DNA from: Gottfriedia luciferensis
GTDB lineage: Bacteria > Bacillota > Bacilli > Bacillales > Bacillaceae_G
NCBI RefSeq assembly: GCF_001712755.1
Contig: NZ_MDKC01000002.1
Span: 358,037 to 422,036, forward strand
DNA length: 64,000 nt
Direction: 5' to 3'
Shown one piece after another: positions 8,252 to 16,643 of this stretch. Every line of letters starts with the position of its first letter. The stretch's first letter is position 1. The notes beneath the pieces are model-generated. The model did not search any database. It had not been told where the DNA came from and was given only the letters and a program-made list of their open reading frames with translations. A program made the translations under genes and the position numbers.

Positions 8252-9276
8252 ATGGAAAAATTAAGAGTTGCGATTATTGGTTGTGGAAATATATTTTTAA
8301 TGCATGCACAACCTGCTTTCATAAGAGAAAATGTAGAATTGGTAGCGGTTTGTGATATTAAAGAAGAGCGAGCAAAAGAGAAAGCTGAACAATTCAAATG
8401 TACTTATTATACAAATTATCTAGAGCTTTTTGAGAAAGAAAATTTAGATGTTATCCATATTTGCTTACCGCATTATTTACATGCGCCGGTTGCAATTGAA
8501 GCTGCAAAGCGAAAAATCCATGTCCTTACTGAAAAGCCAATGTCTATTCATTATTCTGATGCACAAGAAATGGTAGAAACAGCAAAAAATAATGGAGTAA
8601 CATTAGGTGTCATTTTTCAAAATAGGTATAATCCAGGATCAGTTTTAATTAAAGAAATGTTACAAAATGGTACGCTAGGAAAAATAAAATCTGGAAAACT
8701 ATCAGTAACTTGGGACCGTTCTGACGCGTACTATTTAACTAGTGATTGGAAAGGGACTTGGGAAAAAGAAGGTGGCGGGGTAGTCATTGACCAAGCGATT
8801 CATACGATGGATTTAATGCGATGGTTCGTTGATGATGTGAATATGTCGACGCGACAATTAGTAATAGAGCACATGAAATGATTGAAGTTGAAGATTGTGC
8901 AGAAGGTGTTATTAAGTATAGAAGTGGTGTAGTCACTGCCTTCCATACAATAAACTATTATTCTTATGATGCACCAGTTACGATTGAGCTGCATTGTGAA
9001 AATGGGCTTGCTAAAATGGTTGCTGACCGTGGAGTAGTCTCTTTAAAAGATGGAAGAGAGTTCGTTGCTGATAACAATCCAAATGAAACCTTTGATTATG
9101 GCAATGGCGCGAAGGGGTATTGGGGCGTTAGTCATGTAAAACAGATTAATAATTTTTATGAATCATTGAACGATCATTCTCAGTTACATATAACTGGTGA
9201 AGAAGCAATGAAAACTCAAAAGATGATTTGTGCAATCTATGAATCAGGTAAGAAAAAAGAGAGGATTTATTTATAA
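8252..9276 (+). pseudogene. Gfo/Idh/MocA dehydrogenase, broken by a frameshift
   Basis: The first 8252-8881 frame encodes the Rossmann half (GCGN at residues 10-13, EKP at 94-96, and the substrate-domain start IDQAIHTMDLM), then ends in off-family residues STRQLVIEHMK. Shifting frame just after ATG 8843-8845 gives VDATISNRAHEMIEVEDCAEG, a normal continuation that runs to 9276. One missing base near 8846 explains the break. The restored protein would be about 341 residues. Everything else is well conserved, so the lesion is recent or an assembly error. Last gene of the sugar operon. Confidence 0.85.
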
Positions 9277-9323
9277 ATAAATCGATTATTTTATCCCCAA
9301 TAATTTAATAATTAAACTTATAA

Positions 9324-9373
9324 AAAAGTAAATGACGTAGAGGGTTATGCTACATGTCGTTTACTTTTTTTAT
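9324..9373 (+). terminator. Rho-independent terminator of the sugar operon
   Basis: AAGTAAATGAC pairs with GTCGTTTACTT with one mismatch across an extended loop, then TTTTTATTTTTT. Confidence 0.85.
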
Positions 9374-9470
9374 TTTTTCACTGTATTCAATGACTAATTG
9401 ACTAAATTGAATTATAGGAAGGAATTAAGATCGTAAACAAATAAAGTCCATTATTGAGGAAAAGATTTTG

Positions 9471-9584
9471 ATGAAAAAAATATCACAATTAATGCAGCTT
9501 GCAACAAAGAATCTTAGTATTTCAATAAAAATTTCATTTACCGTATTAGTAGAACATACTAAGAAAGAAATTAAATCGTTATAA
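9471..9584 (+). CDS. Possible small protein (37 aa)
   Basis: A 37-codon ORF starting MKKISQLMQLATKNL and ending KKEIKSL, with GAGG about 11 bases before the ATG. Basic, with a short hydrophobic stretch. No terminator and no recognisable family; it could be a remnant next to the insertion sequence. Nothing else is seen between 9374 and 9719. Confidence 0.25.
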   Translation: MKKISQLMQLATKNLSISIKISFTVLVEHTKKEIKSL

Positions 9585-9791
9585 AGCATAAATGGGTAGC
9601 GAGTTAGGTTGTCAAGTATCCGTTTTGTTTAATTCACTTCATAAATTTTAATTATTTATTATTTAGTTTCTTTTCGTTAGATTTTTGTATTCATGCTAAT
9701 TAAAAAAGAACCACTAGGATAGACTGCACCCCTTAAAGTAGATGTTGAAAAACCCACATATGGGCAACATTGATTTTAAGGGGTGTTTCTT

Positions 9792-10091
9792 ATGGCGAAA
9801 AAAGGACAAAAGTTTCAAAAATATAGTATGGAAATTAAGGCAGAAGCAATCCGTTTAAAAGAAGAAGGTTATTCTTATAAGCAAATTGCTGACAGATTAA
9901 ACATTGTAAGTAGTGACACTGTTACTACTTGGTGGATGAAATATCAAAGAGACGGACACGCATTTCATCTTGATAATAGAGGTCGAAAAAAAGATTATTC
10001 AGATCAAGAACGATACATTAAGAAATTGGAGTTAGAGAATGCCATTCTAAAAAAGTTTCAGGAAATCTTGATAAAGGAGGGAAAAAACTAA
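9792..10091 (+). CDS. IS3-family transposase OrfA
   Basis: 99 residues. Helix-turn-helix of the IS3 OrfA type: YSMEIKAEAIRLKEEGYSYK then QIADRLNIVSSDTVTTWWMKY, with a C-terminal leucine-zipper-like helix (YIKKLELENAILKKFQ). It binds the element ends and, as part of the frameshift fusion, forms the N terminus of the active transposase. ATG 9792 is chosen over GTG 9783 because AAGGGGTG lies upstream of it. The frame ends TAA at 10089-10091 immediately after the slippery site. Confidence 0.9.
   Translation: MAKKGQKFQKYSMEIKAEAIRLKEEGYSYKQIADRLNIVSSDTVTTWWMKYQRDGHAFHLDNRGRKKDYSDQERYIKKLELENAILKKFQEILIKEGKN
10082..10088 (+). promoter_or_regulatory. Programmed -1 ribosomal frameshift heptamer
   Basis: A_AAA_AAC in the OrfA frame (gga aaa aac taa). 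AAAGGAGGG at 10073-10081 acts as the usual upstream Shine-Dalgarno-like stimulator. Slipping back one base gives aaa aaa cta aag and enters the OrfB frame, which is open from here to 10954. Confidence 0.85.
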
Positions 10092-10954
10092 AGTTCCATA
10101 TTGTTGACATTTTAAGAAGTCGATTTACAGTTGAAGATTTATGTAACTTTCTTGAGGTTTCTCAAAGTGGTTATTATAAGTATAAAAAGACTATTAAAGA
10201 GGATAAACATAGAGAACTAAAAGATTTAATTCTGAGATTGTATGATGAATCAGATAAACAATGGGGGTTTCGAAATATACACAGTGAGCTTGTAGAAGAA
10301 TACCATATGAAGATTAATCATAAACGAGTATATCGACTTTGTAAGGAACTTGGAATCCGGTCTATTATTAGAAAAAAGAGAAAGTATCCTAACTACAATC
10401 AATACAGATTGAAAGAACCGGAAACAATCGCACCAAACCGATTAAATAGAGATTTTAAAGTCGATAAACCAAACCATAAGTGGGTAACTGACATTACTCC
10501 CTTCCAAGTAGGGGCTGAGAAATTACATTTATCAGCTATATTAGATCTTTATAATAATGAAATTCTTGCTTATGAAATGAGTAAAAATACAGAGACTCTT
10601 TTGGTAATAAAGACAGTGTATCAAGCAGTTCAAAAAGAAAAGGATGTGCAAAATGTTATTCTCCATAGCGACAGGGGAACACAGTACACATCCAAGCTAT
10701 ACCAAGATACACTGGATGCTTACGGAATTAAGTCCAGTATGTCTCGACCAGGCAATCCATATGATAATGCCTGTATAGAAAGCTTCTTTTCTCATTTAAA
10801 GACAGAAGCATTCTATCCCTATTCTGTACAAAATATGGAGGATTTAAAAGCGATAATTGATAAATATATTTATAAATATAATCACAAAAGAAGACAAATA
10901 CGACTGAATAGACAATCTCCAGTTAGTTTTAGACATCAACAACTGGCTTCTTAA
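10085..10954 (+). CDS. IS3-family transposase OrfB (DDE integrase domain)
   Basis: Made as an OrfAB fusion by -1 frameshifting; the OrfB frame is continuous from 10085, giving about 289 residues. It shows the HTH_21-like region (YDESDKQWGFRNIHSEL, KRVYRLCKELGIRS) followed by the rve integrase core with all three catalytic acids: WVTDIT, HSDRGTQYTS and the Glu of ACIESFFSHLKTE. A TTG at 10238 opens a shorter internal frame, but homologous sequence extends upstream of it to the slippery site. Confidence 0.88.
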   Translation, partial: KLKFHIVDILRSRFTVEDLCNFLEVSQSGYYKYKKTIKEDKHRELKDLILRLYDESDKQWGFRNIHSELVEEYHMKINHKRVYRLCKELGIRSIIRKKRKYPNYNQYRLKEPETIAPNRLNRDFKVDKPNHKWVTDITPFQVGAEKLHLSAILDLYNNEILAYEMSKNTETLLVIKTVYQAVQKEKDVQNVILHSDRGTQYTSKLYQDTLDAYGIKSSMSRPGNPYDNACIESFFSHLKTEAFYPYSVQNMEDLKAIIDKYIYKYNHKRRQIRLNRQSPVSFRHQQLAS

Positions 10955-10967
10955 GCACGTAAAAAGG

Positions 10968-10999
10968 GAGCTATTTCAAAGAAATAACTCTGCTTTTTA
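10968..10999 (+). terminator. Terminator inside the insertion sequence
   Basis: GAGCTATTTC pairs with GAAATAACTC with one mismatch (3-base loop), followed by TGCTTTTTATTT. Located just after orfB. Confidence 0.7.
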
Positions 11000-11075
11000 T
11001 TTCATATCCACTTTTTGGGGTCTTGACCAAGGAAAGGTCCTTCGACGAATATACACTTAAAAAAGATGATTGAAT

Positions 11076-11972
11076 ATGATGGGTATACATGGAAAACTAA
11101 TACTTGATGTAGAAAAGAGGTATATTATGAATCGTTTTTCGGGATTGCCCACTCAAGAAATTGACTCGGGTTCGTCTGACAGTAGTGTAAAAAAGATCAT
11201 TCAACGGATGAATGAAGAACCGACTTTATTTGGATTTCGATCTGTTGAAGAGTATGAGGGGATGTTGCGAAATAACATAATTTTAAGTGCAAGAGCTATG
11301 TTTCAAAATAAAATCAGGTTTGCAGTATTTGAAAAATCTTATTGTAATCCAATGTACTGGCAATTAATGAGAACTGGCGGATTCCTATTGAGGAGAGGCG
11401 TAAGACCTTCTGACGCAATTAATGATATTTTCATTAATAGTTCATATTATGCGTTTGAATGTGCAACGGCAATGGTCATCATTTATTACCATGCGGTCCT
11501 AAATCTTATTGGCGAAAACTTATTTAATCAAATATTTCAAAACATCTATTTATACGGCTGGCATACTAATACTGACTTAGGTATAGGTGCACAGTATTCT
11601 AACCGAATTTTACCTGGAGATATCGTATATTTTAATAATCCAGAATTTAATCCACTCACCCCTGAGTGGAGAGGGGAAAATGCGGTAGTTCTAGGAGATG
11701 GTACTTATTTTGGACATGGATTAGGAATATTGACAGCCGAACAAATGATTTTTGCCCTGAATAAAATGAGATGGCCAGGAGCATTTCGGTCAGCCTACCT
11801 GACTAATTCAGTTACAAGACCAAACTTTAAAAATTTGGCAGCATTATCGAATTGGCAACGAGATCATTCAAATAATAAGCATAGGAATATAGTAATCCAT
11901 CATAATGAAAGTTCGATTTCATTTGATCATTATATGTATTTGTTAAACTACTTTACGAATCACTTTATGTGA
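11076..11972 (+). CDS. tgl: Spore-coat protein-glutamine gamma-glutamyltransferase
   Basis: 298 residues. It matches the Bacillus transglutaminase Tgl, which cross-links spore coat proteins by epsilon-(gamma-glutamyl)lysine bonds. The catalytic segment YAFECATAMVIIYY holds the nucleophilic Cys with the preceding Glu; WRGENAVVLGDGTYFGHGLGIL carries the second Glu and the His of the active site. It is about 50 residues longer than B. subtilis Tgl (245 aa), with an extra Asn/His-rich C-terminal tail. The start is uncertain: ATGATG at 11076/11079, with only a weak ribosome site; a TTG at 11070 is in frame. The insertion sequence ends about 50 bases upstream and may have displaced its sporulation promoter. 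Confidence 0.92.
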   Translation: MMGIHGKLILDVEKRYIMNRFSGLPTQEIDSGSSDSSVKKIIQRMNEEPTLFGFRSVEEYEGMLRNNIILSARAMFQNKIRFAVFEKSYCNPMYWQLMRTGGFLLRRGVRPSDAINDIFINSSYYAFECATAMVIIYYHAVLNLIGENLFNQIFQNIYLYGWHTNTDLGIGAQYSNRILPGDIVYFNNPEFNPLTPEWRGENAVVLGDGTYFGHGLGILTAEQMIFALNKMRWPGAFRSAYLTNSVTRPNFKNLAALSNWQRDHSNNKHRNIVIHHNESSISFDHYMYLLNYFTNHFM

Positions 11973-12015
11973 TGTTCAATTGTAATAAATATTACTTAAA
12001 ACTATAAAAAACCAA

Positions 12016-12063
12016 AGTGAGGTCATGGCAGAGTGTTTTATTTGCTAAACCTCACTCTTTTTA
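12016..12063 (+). terminator. Rho-independent terminator of tgl
   Basis: AGTGAGGT pairs with ACCTCACT across a 25-base loop, followed by CTTTTT. Confidence 0.7.
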
Positions 12064-12133
12064 TAATATTTCCATTAGTTTATGCCCTAATATTCCCAAT
12101 AACTTTATTACTTCTTAATTTTACCATTGATGT

Positions 12134-12180
12134 AAAAGTGGGCAATGGAAGTTAAAAATACTTCAGTGCTCACTTTTTAA
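12134..12180 (+). terminator. Second terminator-like hairpin
   Basis: AAAAGTGGGCA...GAAGT pairs with ACTTC...TGCTCACTTTTT with mismatches. No gene lies between it and the tgl terminator, so it may be a backup or the relic of a lost gene. The rest of 12181-12357 is AT-rich leader with no other signal seen. Confidence 0.6.
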
Positions 12181-12357
12181 AAGTATAAATATAACATTTC
12201 TAATTTAGATACAAAGGGTGGAAAAAATAAAGGAAAGTATTAATTAATTTTGATAAAATTAATATACGTATTATATTTCATCTACATTTAATCTAAACGT
12301 AATCAAAGAAAAAATAGAAAAATGGCTTTTTGGTATACATAGAATGGAGGATATGGG

Positions 12358-13314
12358 ATGGCGGGAATAAAAGATATTGCCAAAGAAGCTGGAGTTTCCA
12401 TTTCAACGGTGTCATATGCATTGAATGGTAGTCCAAAAGTAACAGAAGAAACTCGTAGCAGAATCATGAAGATTGCAAATAGATTAGGTTACGTTCCTAA
12501 TGCTGCGGCAAGGATGTTAAAGGTTAAAGAAACAAAAATTATTGGGGTATTCTTAGCTGATTATGGAGGTTATTTTTACGGACCACTATTAAGAGGAATG
12601 AGACAAGCTTTAAACGACAAAGGTTATGAATTAATTGCTTGTTCTGGCGTGCAATCCCATCGACTTTTACTAGAAAAAGTAATTGATGGTGGAATCATAT
12701 TAGATCAGGCTTTTTCAGATGAAGAACTTTTAGACTATGCAGAAAAAAATTATAAAATGGTAGTGATGGATCGAGAATTACAGCACAATAATATTAAAGG
12801 CGTTCTATTAAATAATAATAGTGGAGCTAAATTAGCGATTAAAGAACTTCTTAAAAATGATGTAAAAAAAGTATATGCGGTAACAGGGCCAGAAGGATCA
12901 TACGATTCAAGTAAACGTATGGAAGGTGTTAGAGAGGAAGTAGCAAATTATCCTGAAATTGAGTTAATTGAAATCGGTGGAAATTTCATGAAGGATTCAG
13001 GAGAGTTAGCAGCACAACAAATCTTTTCAAACTATAATGAGCCAAGTTCAATTTTCTGTTTAAATGATGAAATGGCAATTGGGATCTATAACTATCTACA
13101 AAATACAGATTATAAAGTAGGGAAAGATGTCTATATTGTAGGTTTTGATAATATTGAATTATCACAATATGTATCACCAAGATTAAGTACTGTATCTTAT
13201 TCTACATTTGATTGGGGTTCATTAGCGGCTAAAAATTTATTGAAACTCATATCTAACGAAGTTATTGAGAATGAGAAAATTGAAGTTTCATTAATTGTTG
13301 GTGGATCTTCTTAA
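12358..13314 (+). CDS. LacI-family transcriptional regulator
   Basis: 318 residues. The N-terminal helix-turn-helix AGIKDIAKEAGVSISTVSYALNG and hinge (RLGYVPNAAARMLK) are canonical. The periplasmic-binding-protein-like sensor domain follows (FYGPLLRGMRQAL; FCLNDEMAIGIYNYL; VYIVGFDNIELSQYVSPRLSTV). It ends in IVGGSS, slightly short for the family. GGAGG precedes ATG. It is a single-gene unit; the flanking operons are not obvious sugar operons, so its target is unclear. Confidence 0.9.
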   Translation: MAGIKDIAKEAGVSISTVSYALNGSPKVTEETRSRIMKIANRLGYVPNAAARMLKVKETKIIGVFLADYGGYFYGPLLRGMRQALNDKGYELIACSGVQSHRLLLEKVIDGGIILDQAFSDEELLDYAEKNYKMVVMDRELQHNNIKGVLLNNNSGAKLAIKELLKNDVKKVYAVTGPEGSYDSSKRMEGVREEVANYPEIELIEIGGNFMKDSGELAAQQIFSNYNEPSSIFCLNDEMAIGIYNYLQNTDYKVGKDVYIVGFDNIELSQYVSPRLSTVSYSTFDWGSLAAKNLLKLISNEVIENEKIEVSLIVGGSS

Positions 13315-13330
13315 GTAGATAATTATATCA

Positions 13331-13396
13331 GAAACTTAAGTTTTTCTTAAAGTGACTTAAATTTCTCTTAAAAAGAGATGTTTAAGTTTCTTTTTT
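13331..13396 (+). terminator. Rho-independent terminator (nested hairpins)
   Basis: GAAACTTAA at 13331 pairs with TTTAAGTTTC at 13381-13390, followed by TTTTTT. A nested alternative, ACTTAAA...CTCTT/AAGAG...TTTAAGT, occupies the loop. The rest of the gap to 13599 is AT-rich with no further feature. Confidence 0.75.
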
Positions 13397-13599
13397 ATGT
13401 CTAATAACGAAAATTTCACATACCGTAATAGGACGAAAAAAACAAAAAAAAACAGTTTTTAATAGTAAAATTGAACAAATGACTTAATTAAAAAAGAACA
13501 TACCTTGGAATTCAACCTCTTTTACTAATATGACAGGAAATTATACTGACTTTGTCGAAATATTGAACTATATAAATTCTACCAAAGGACTGAGTGCTT

Positions 13600-14211
13600 T
13601 TGAACACATTATTGTTAACGGGTTTTGAACCTTTTTTGAACTTTTCAATTAATCCTACAGAAGAAATTGTGAAAGAGTTAAATAATCAAGAGGTTGGTGG
13701 GTTTCAAATAATTGGGGCAGTTTTACCTGTTGATTTCAGTACAGCGGGTAATGAGTTTATAAAATTATTTCATACGTATAACCCATCGGCAGTTATATCA
13801 TTAGGATTAGCAGGTGGTCGATTAAAAATAACGCCAGAACGGATCGCCATAAATTGCAATGATGGTGCAGCGGATAATAAAGGGAATAAATATGCAGGGG
13901 CTAAAATTGATCCAGAAGGCCCGGATGGACTATTTACAACACTTCCAATTCAAAAGATTGTTAATGAATTAAACAATCACAAATTTCCAGCTGAAATATC
14001 CAATTCTGCAGGTACTTATTTGTGTAATAACGTGATGTATCAAATGCTTAATGAATTAAATAAAATTAACAAGCAAATTCCGAGTGGCTTTATTCATATC
14101 CCAGCTTCACATGAAATGGCCGTAATTGATCAGAAATTGCCAAGTTGGTCACAAACTGATTTGACGAACGCTATAAAGCTAGCAATCGAAGTGATTGATT
14201 TAAATGACTAG
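13600..14211 (+). CDS. pcp: Pyrrolidone-carboxylate (pyroglutamyl) peptidase
   Basis: 203 residues, normal for peptidase family C15. It removes N-terminal pyroglutamate from peptides. The start NTLLLTGFEPF is diagnostic. The catalytic triad is visible: Glu in ITPERIAIN, Cys in SAGTYLCNNVMYQ, His in GFIHIPASHEM. Start TTG at 13600 is chosen to match family N termini, with AAAGGA about 10 bases upstream; a GTG at 13594 is in frame. Its last bases overlap the pxpB start by 8 bases, so it is the first gene of a pyroglutamate-recycling operon. Confidence 0.9.
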   Translation: MNTLLLTGFEPFLNFSINPTEEIVKELNNQEVGGFQIIGAVLPVDFSTAGNEFIKLFHTYNPSAVISLGLAGGRLKITPERIAINCNDGAADNKGNKYAGAKIDPEGPDGLFTTLPIQKIVNELNNHKFPAEISNSAGTYLCNNVMYQMLNELNKINKQIPSGFIHIPASHEMAVIDQKLPSWSQTDLTNAIKLAIEVIDLND

Positions 14212-14947
14212 CACCAAATTGGATATATTTCCAGTAGGTTGCTCTGGCTTAGTATGTTATTTAGGTGATTCCATTTCAATGGAAACAAATAAATTAGTAC
14301 ATGCTTTTTCAGAATATCTAAAAACTAAATTATTGACTAAAATAACAGCAGTTGTACCATCTTATCATTCCATTACGATTTTTTATGATTCAATTAACTT
14401 TTCATACAAGGAAATATACCAAGAAATAAAAGGTCATTTTAATCGTTATACTAGTTCGAAAATTAACAGAGAACATACAATTTATAAAATTCCAATTTGT
14501 TTTAGTTCCACGTTTGGGACAGAACTTCCAAAAGTAGCAGAGCATAATAAACTAAAAACTGAAGAGGTAATTCGACTTTATTTAGAAAAAATGTATCCCA
14601 TTTATATGATTGGTTTTATACCCGGGTTTCCATATCTTGGCGGGTTAAATCCTAAACTAGCAACTCCTAGGCTAACAAAACCAAAAACAGTTTTAAAGGG
14701 TTCGGTTGGGATTGCTGGAAATCAAACAGGTATTTATCCATTTGAATCTCCTGGGGGATGGAATATTATTGGACGTACGCCAATTTCAATATTTTCAACG
14801 AAAAATAATGGCACAGAAAACTTTAAACCTGGAGATCTAGTGAAATTTTTTGAGATTAATATCGAAGGATTTAATGAGATTGAACAACTAGTGAAAGAGG
14901 ACAACTATTCAATTAAAAAGGAAGTGCGTTTTATTGATTCACATTGA
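14204..14947 (+). CDS. pxpB: 5-oxoprolinase subunit PxpB (KipI-type)
   Basis: 247 residues. Family motifs: the N-terminal GDSISMETNK, the central FIPGFPYLGGLNPKLATPRL, and the C-terminal GSVGIAGNQTGIYPFESPGGWNIIGRTP. PxpA, PxpB and PxpC together hydrolyse 5-oxoproline to glutamate with ATP; the B. subtilis homologue KipI was first known as an inhibitor of KinA. The ATG overlaps the pcp stop, indicating translational coupling. Confidence 0.92.
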   Translation: MTSTKLDIFPVGCSGLVCYLGDSISMETNKLVHAFSEYLKTKLLTKITAVVPSYHSITIFYDSINFSYKEIYQEIKGHFNRYTSSKINREHTIYKIPICFSSTFGTELPKVAEHNKLKTEEVIRLYLEKMYPIYMIGFIPGFPYLGGLNPKLATPRLTKPKTVLKGSVGIAGNQTGIYPFESPGGWNIIGRTPISIFSTKNNGTENFKPGDLVKFFEINIEGFNEIEQLVKEDNYSIKKEVRFIDSH

Positions 14948-15692
14948 CTTAAACTGTGATTTAGGTGAAAGTTTTGGGAATTACAAAATAAATGATGAAC
15001 AAATTATGCCACATATTACTTCTGCTAATATCGCTTGCGGATTTCATGCAGGAGATCCGTTTGTAATTTATGAAACAGTAAAATTAGCAAAGCAATATAA
15101 TTTATCAATTGGAGCGCATCCAAGTTTTCCAGATTTACTTGGTTTTGGTAGAAGAGAAATGAATTTCAGTGAAGAAGAAATATATAAATTAGTTCTCTAT
15201 CAGATTGGAGCACTCTATTCGGTTTGCAAAGTAAACCAAGTTGAACTACGTCATTTAAAACCTCATGGTGCACTTTATAATATGGCAGCTACTAATCTGA
15301 AACTTGCTTTAGCGATTACAAAAGCAATGAAAAGCTTCGATCCTTCACTAGTCTTATTTGGACTTGCAAATAGCAAATTAATTGAAGCTGCAATCGAAAT
15401 GGATATCCCTTTTTCTTCAGAAGTATTTGCAGACCGGACATATGATGAAGATGGTTTATTAGTACCTCGTAATCAATTAAACTCGGTTCATCACAATACT
15501 AAAGATGCCATTAAACAAGCACTTCAAATAGTAACAACTAATACCGTATCGACAATTTCCGGTAAAGATATTCCAATTCAAGCTGATACCATTTGTATAC
15601 ATAGTGATTCTGACATTTCTATTAAATTAGCGATGGAATTACGTAAGGTACTTAGTGAAAATAATATACTTGTTAAGTCTATAGGAGCGTAA
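14934..15692 (+). CDS. pxpA: 5-oxoprolinase subunit PxpA (LamB/YcsF family)
   Basis: 252 residues. The N terminus IDLNCDLGESFG, the SANIACGFHAGDP and GAHPSFPDLLGFGRR motifs and LRHLKPHGALYN are canonical for LamB/YcsF. It is the subunit that opens the 5-oxoproline ring. The start is TTG 14934 with AAAGGAAGTG upstream, overlapping the end of pxpB by 14 bases. Confidence 0.93.
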   Translation: MIHIDLNCDLGESFGNYKINDEQIMPHITSANIACGFHAGDPFVIYETVKLAKQYNLSIGAHPSFPDLLGFGRREMNFSEEEIYKLVLYQIGALYSVCKVNQVELRHLKPHGALYNMAATNLKLALAITKAMKSFDPSLVLFGLANSKLIEAAIEMDIPFSSEVFADRTYDEDGLLVPRNQLNSVHHNTKDAIKQALQIVTTNTVSTISGKDIPIQADTICIHSDSDISIKLAMELRKVLSENNILVKSIGA

Positions 15693-15696
15693 TACT

Positions 15697-16641
15697 TTGA
15701 AAGAGCTTTTTGAAGTTTTACAAAGAGGAGTATCTATTTCAATTCAAGATAATGGTAGGAATGGATTTAGACATTTAGGGATACCTGTATCTGGTGCGAT
15801 GGACAAGCTAGCTTATCAAATTGGAAATCTATTATTAGGAAATAAATTTAATGCATCTAGTATCGAAATTGCGATTGGTGGTACAGTCTTAAAAGCATTA
15901 AATCAATGTTCAATCGTCATTACAGGCGGAAATTTGAAACCTACAATTAACGGTAAATTCGTTGAGATGTATAAAATAATGGACTTAGAAAAAGGTGAGA
16001 TTTTGACTTTTAACGGGGGAAATAATGGTGTTTATTCATATATTTCGGTACCCGGCGGAATTACAAGTGAATGTCATTTCGAAAGTCAGTCCTCGTATGA
16101 GCCTGCTTCTCTTGGATTAATTGTAAAGAAAGGTACAATAATTTATGGTTCAAGGACTACATATAAACTAGTAAAAAATGGACTAAAGCATGAGTTTATA
16201 CCAAACTATCATAAGCATAATTTGGTTCATTTTATAAAAAGTAGTCATTTTGAAAAAATACATCACCAGATAAAAACACAAATTTTATCTGAACCTCTTA
16301 CAGTTGGTACCTTTAATAGAATGGGAATGTATTTAAATTCAAAAAATGCTAATTTAGAACAGTTTGACTCAAATATTTTATCAGAAGGCACTACTTTTGG
16401 AACGATTCAAATCCTACCATCTGGTGAACCAATTATCTTACTAGCAGACTCACAAACTACAGGTGGATATGCCACATTAGGTACAGTAATTTATTCAGAC
16501 CTTTGGAAACTTGTACAAATGCAACAAGGAAATACAATTCAATTAATACCAGTAGATGTAGATGAGGCGAGACTTTTAAATATAAGGCTTCATTTATTTT
16601 TAAATTATTTACAAATTGAATGTAGAAATAAGGAGAGATAA
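15697..16641 (+). CDS. pxpC: 5-oxoprolinase subunit PxpC (KipA-type)
   Basis: 314 residues of the biotin-dependent-carboxyltransferase-like (urea amidolyase-like) family. Diagnostic motifs: SIQDNGRNGFRHLGIPVSGAMD, NRMGMYLN, EGTTFGTIQILPSGEPIIL and ADSQTTGGYATLG. Start TTG 15697 has AGGAG 10 bases upstream and lies 4 bases after pxpA. It partners PxpB in the ATP-dependent step. Confidence 0.92.
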   Translation: MKELFEVLQRGVSISIQDNGRNGFRHLGIPVSGAMDKLAYQIGNLLLGNKFNASSIEIAIGGTVLKALNQCSIVITGGNLKPTINGKFVEMYKIMDLEKGEILTFNGGNNGVYSYISVPGGITSECHFESQSSYEPASLGLIVKKGTIIYGSRTTYKLVKNGLKHEFIPNYHKHNLVHFIKSSHFEKIHHQIKTQILSEPLTVGTFNRMGMYLNSKNANLEQFDSNILSEGTTFGTIQILPSGEPIILLADSQTTGGYATLGTVIYSDLWKLVQMQQGNTIQLIPVDVDEARLLNIRLHLFLNYLQIECRNKER

Positions 16642-16643
16642 AG

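Larger units (their letters stand above)
9720..11026 (+). mobile_element. IS3-family (IS150-type) insertion sequence, intact
   Basis: About 1.3 kb with overlapping orfA and orfB and a programmed -1 frameshift site. Imperfect terminal inverted repeats are visible: the left end contains CACCCCTTAAAGTAGAT and the right end, on the other strand, GACCCCAAAAAGTGGAT (13 of 17 match). Exact tips and target duplication could not be fixed: no convincing 3-4 bp direct repeat is seen. It lies between the sugar operon terminator and tgl, about 50 bases upstream of the tgl start. Both reading frames look intact, so the element may still be active. Confidence 0.85.

Noticed and set aside
9700..9740. Target-site duplication of the insertion sequence
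   Set aside because: Bases flanking the two inferred tips do not match over 3-5 positions, so no duplication can be claimed.
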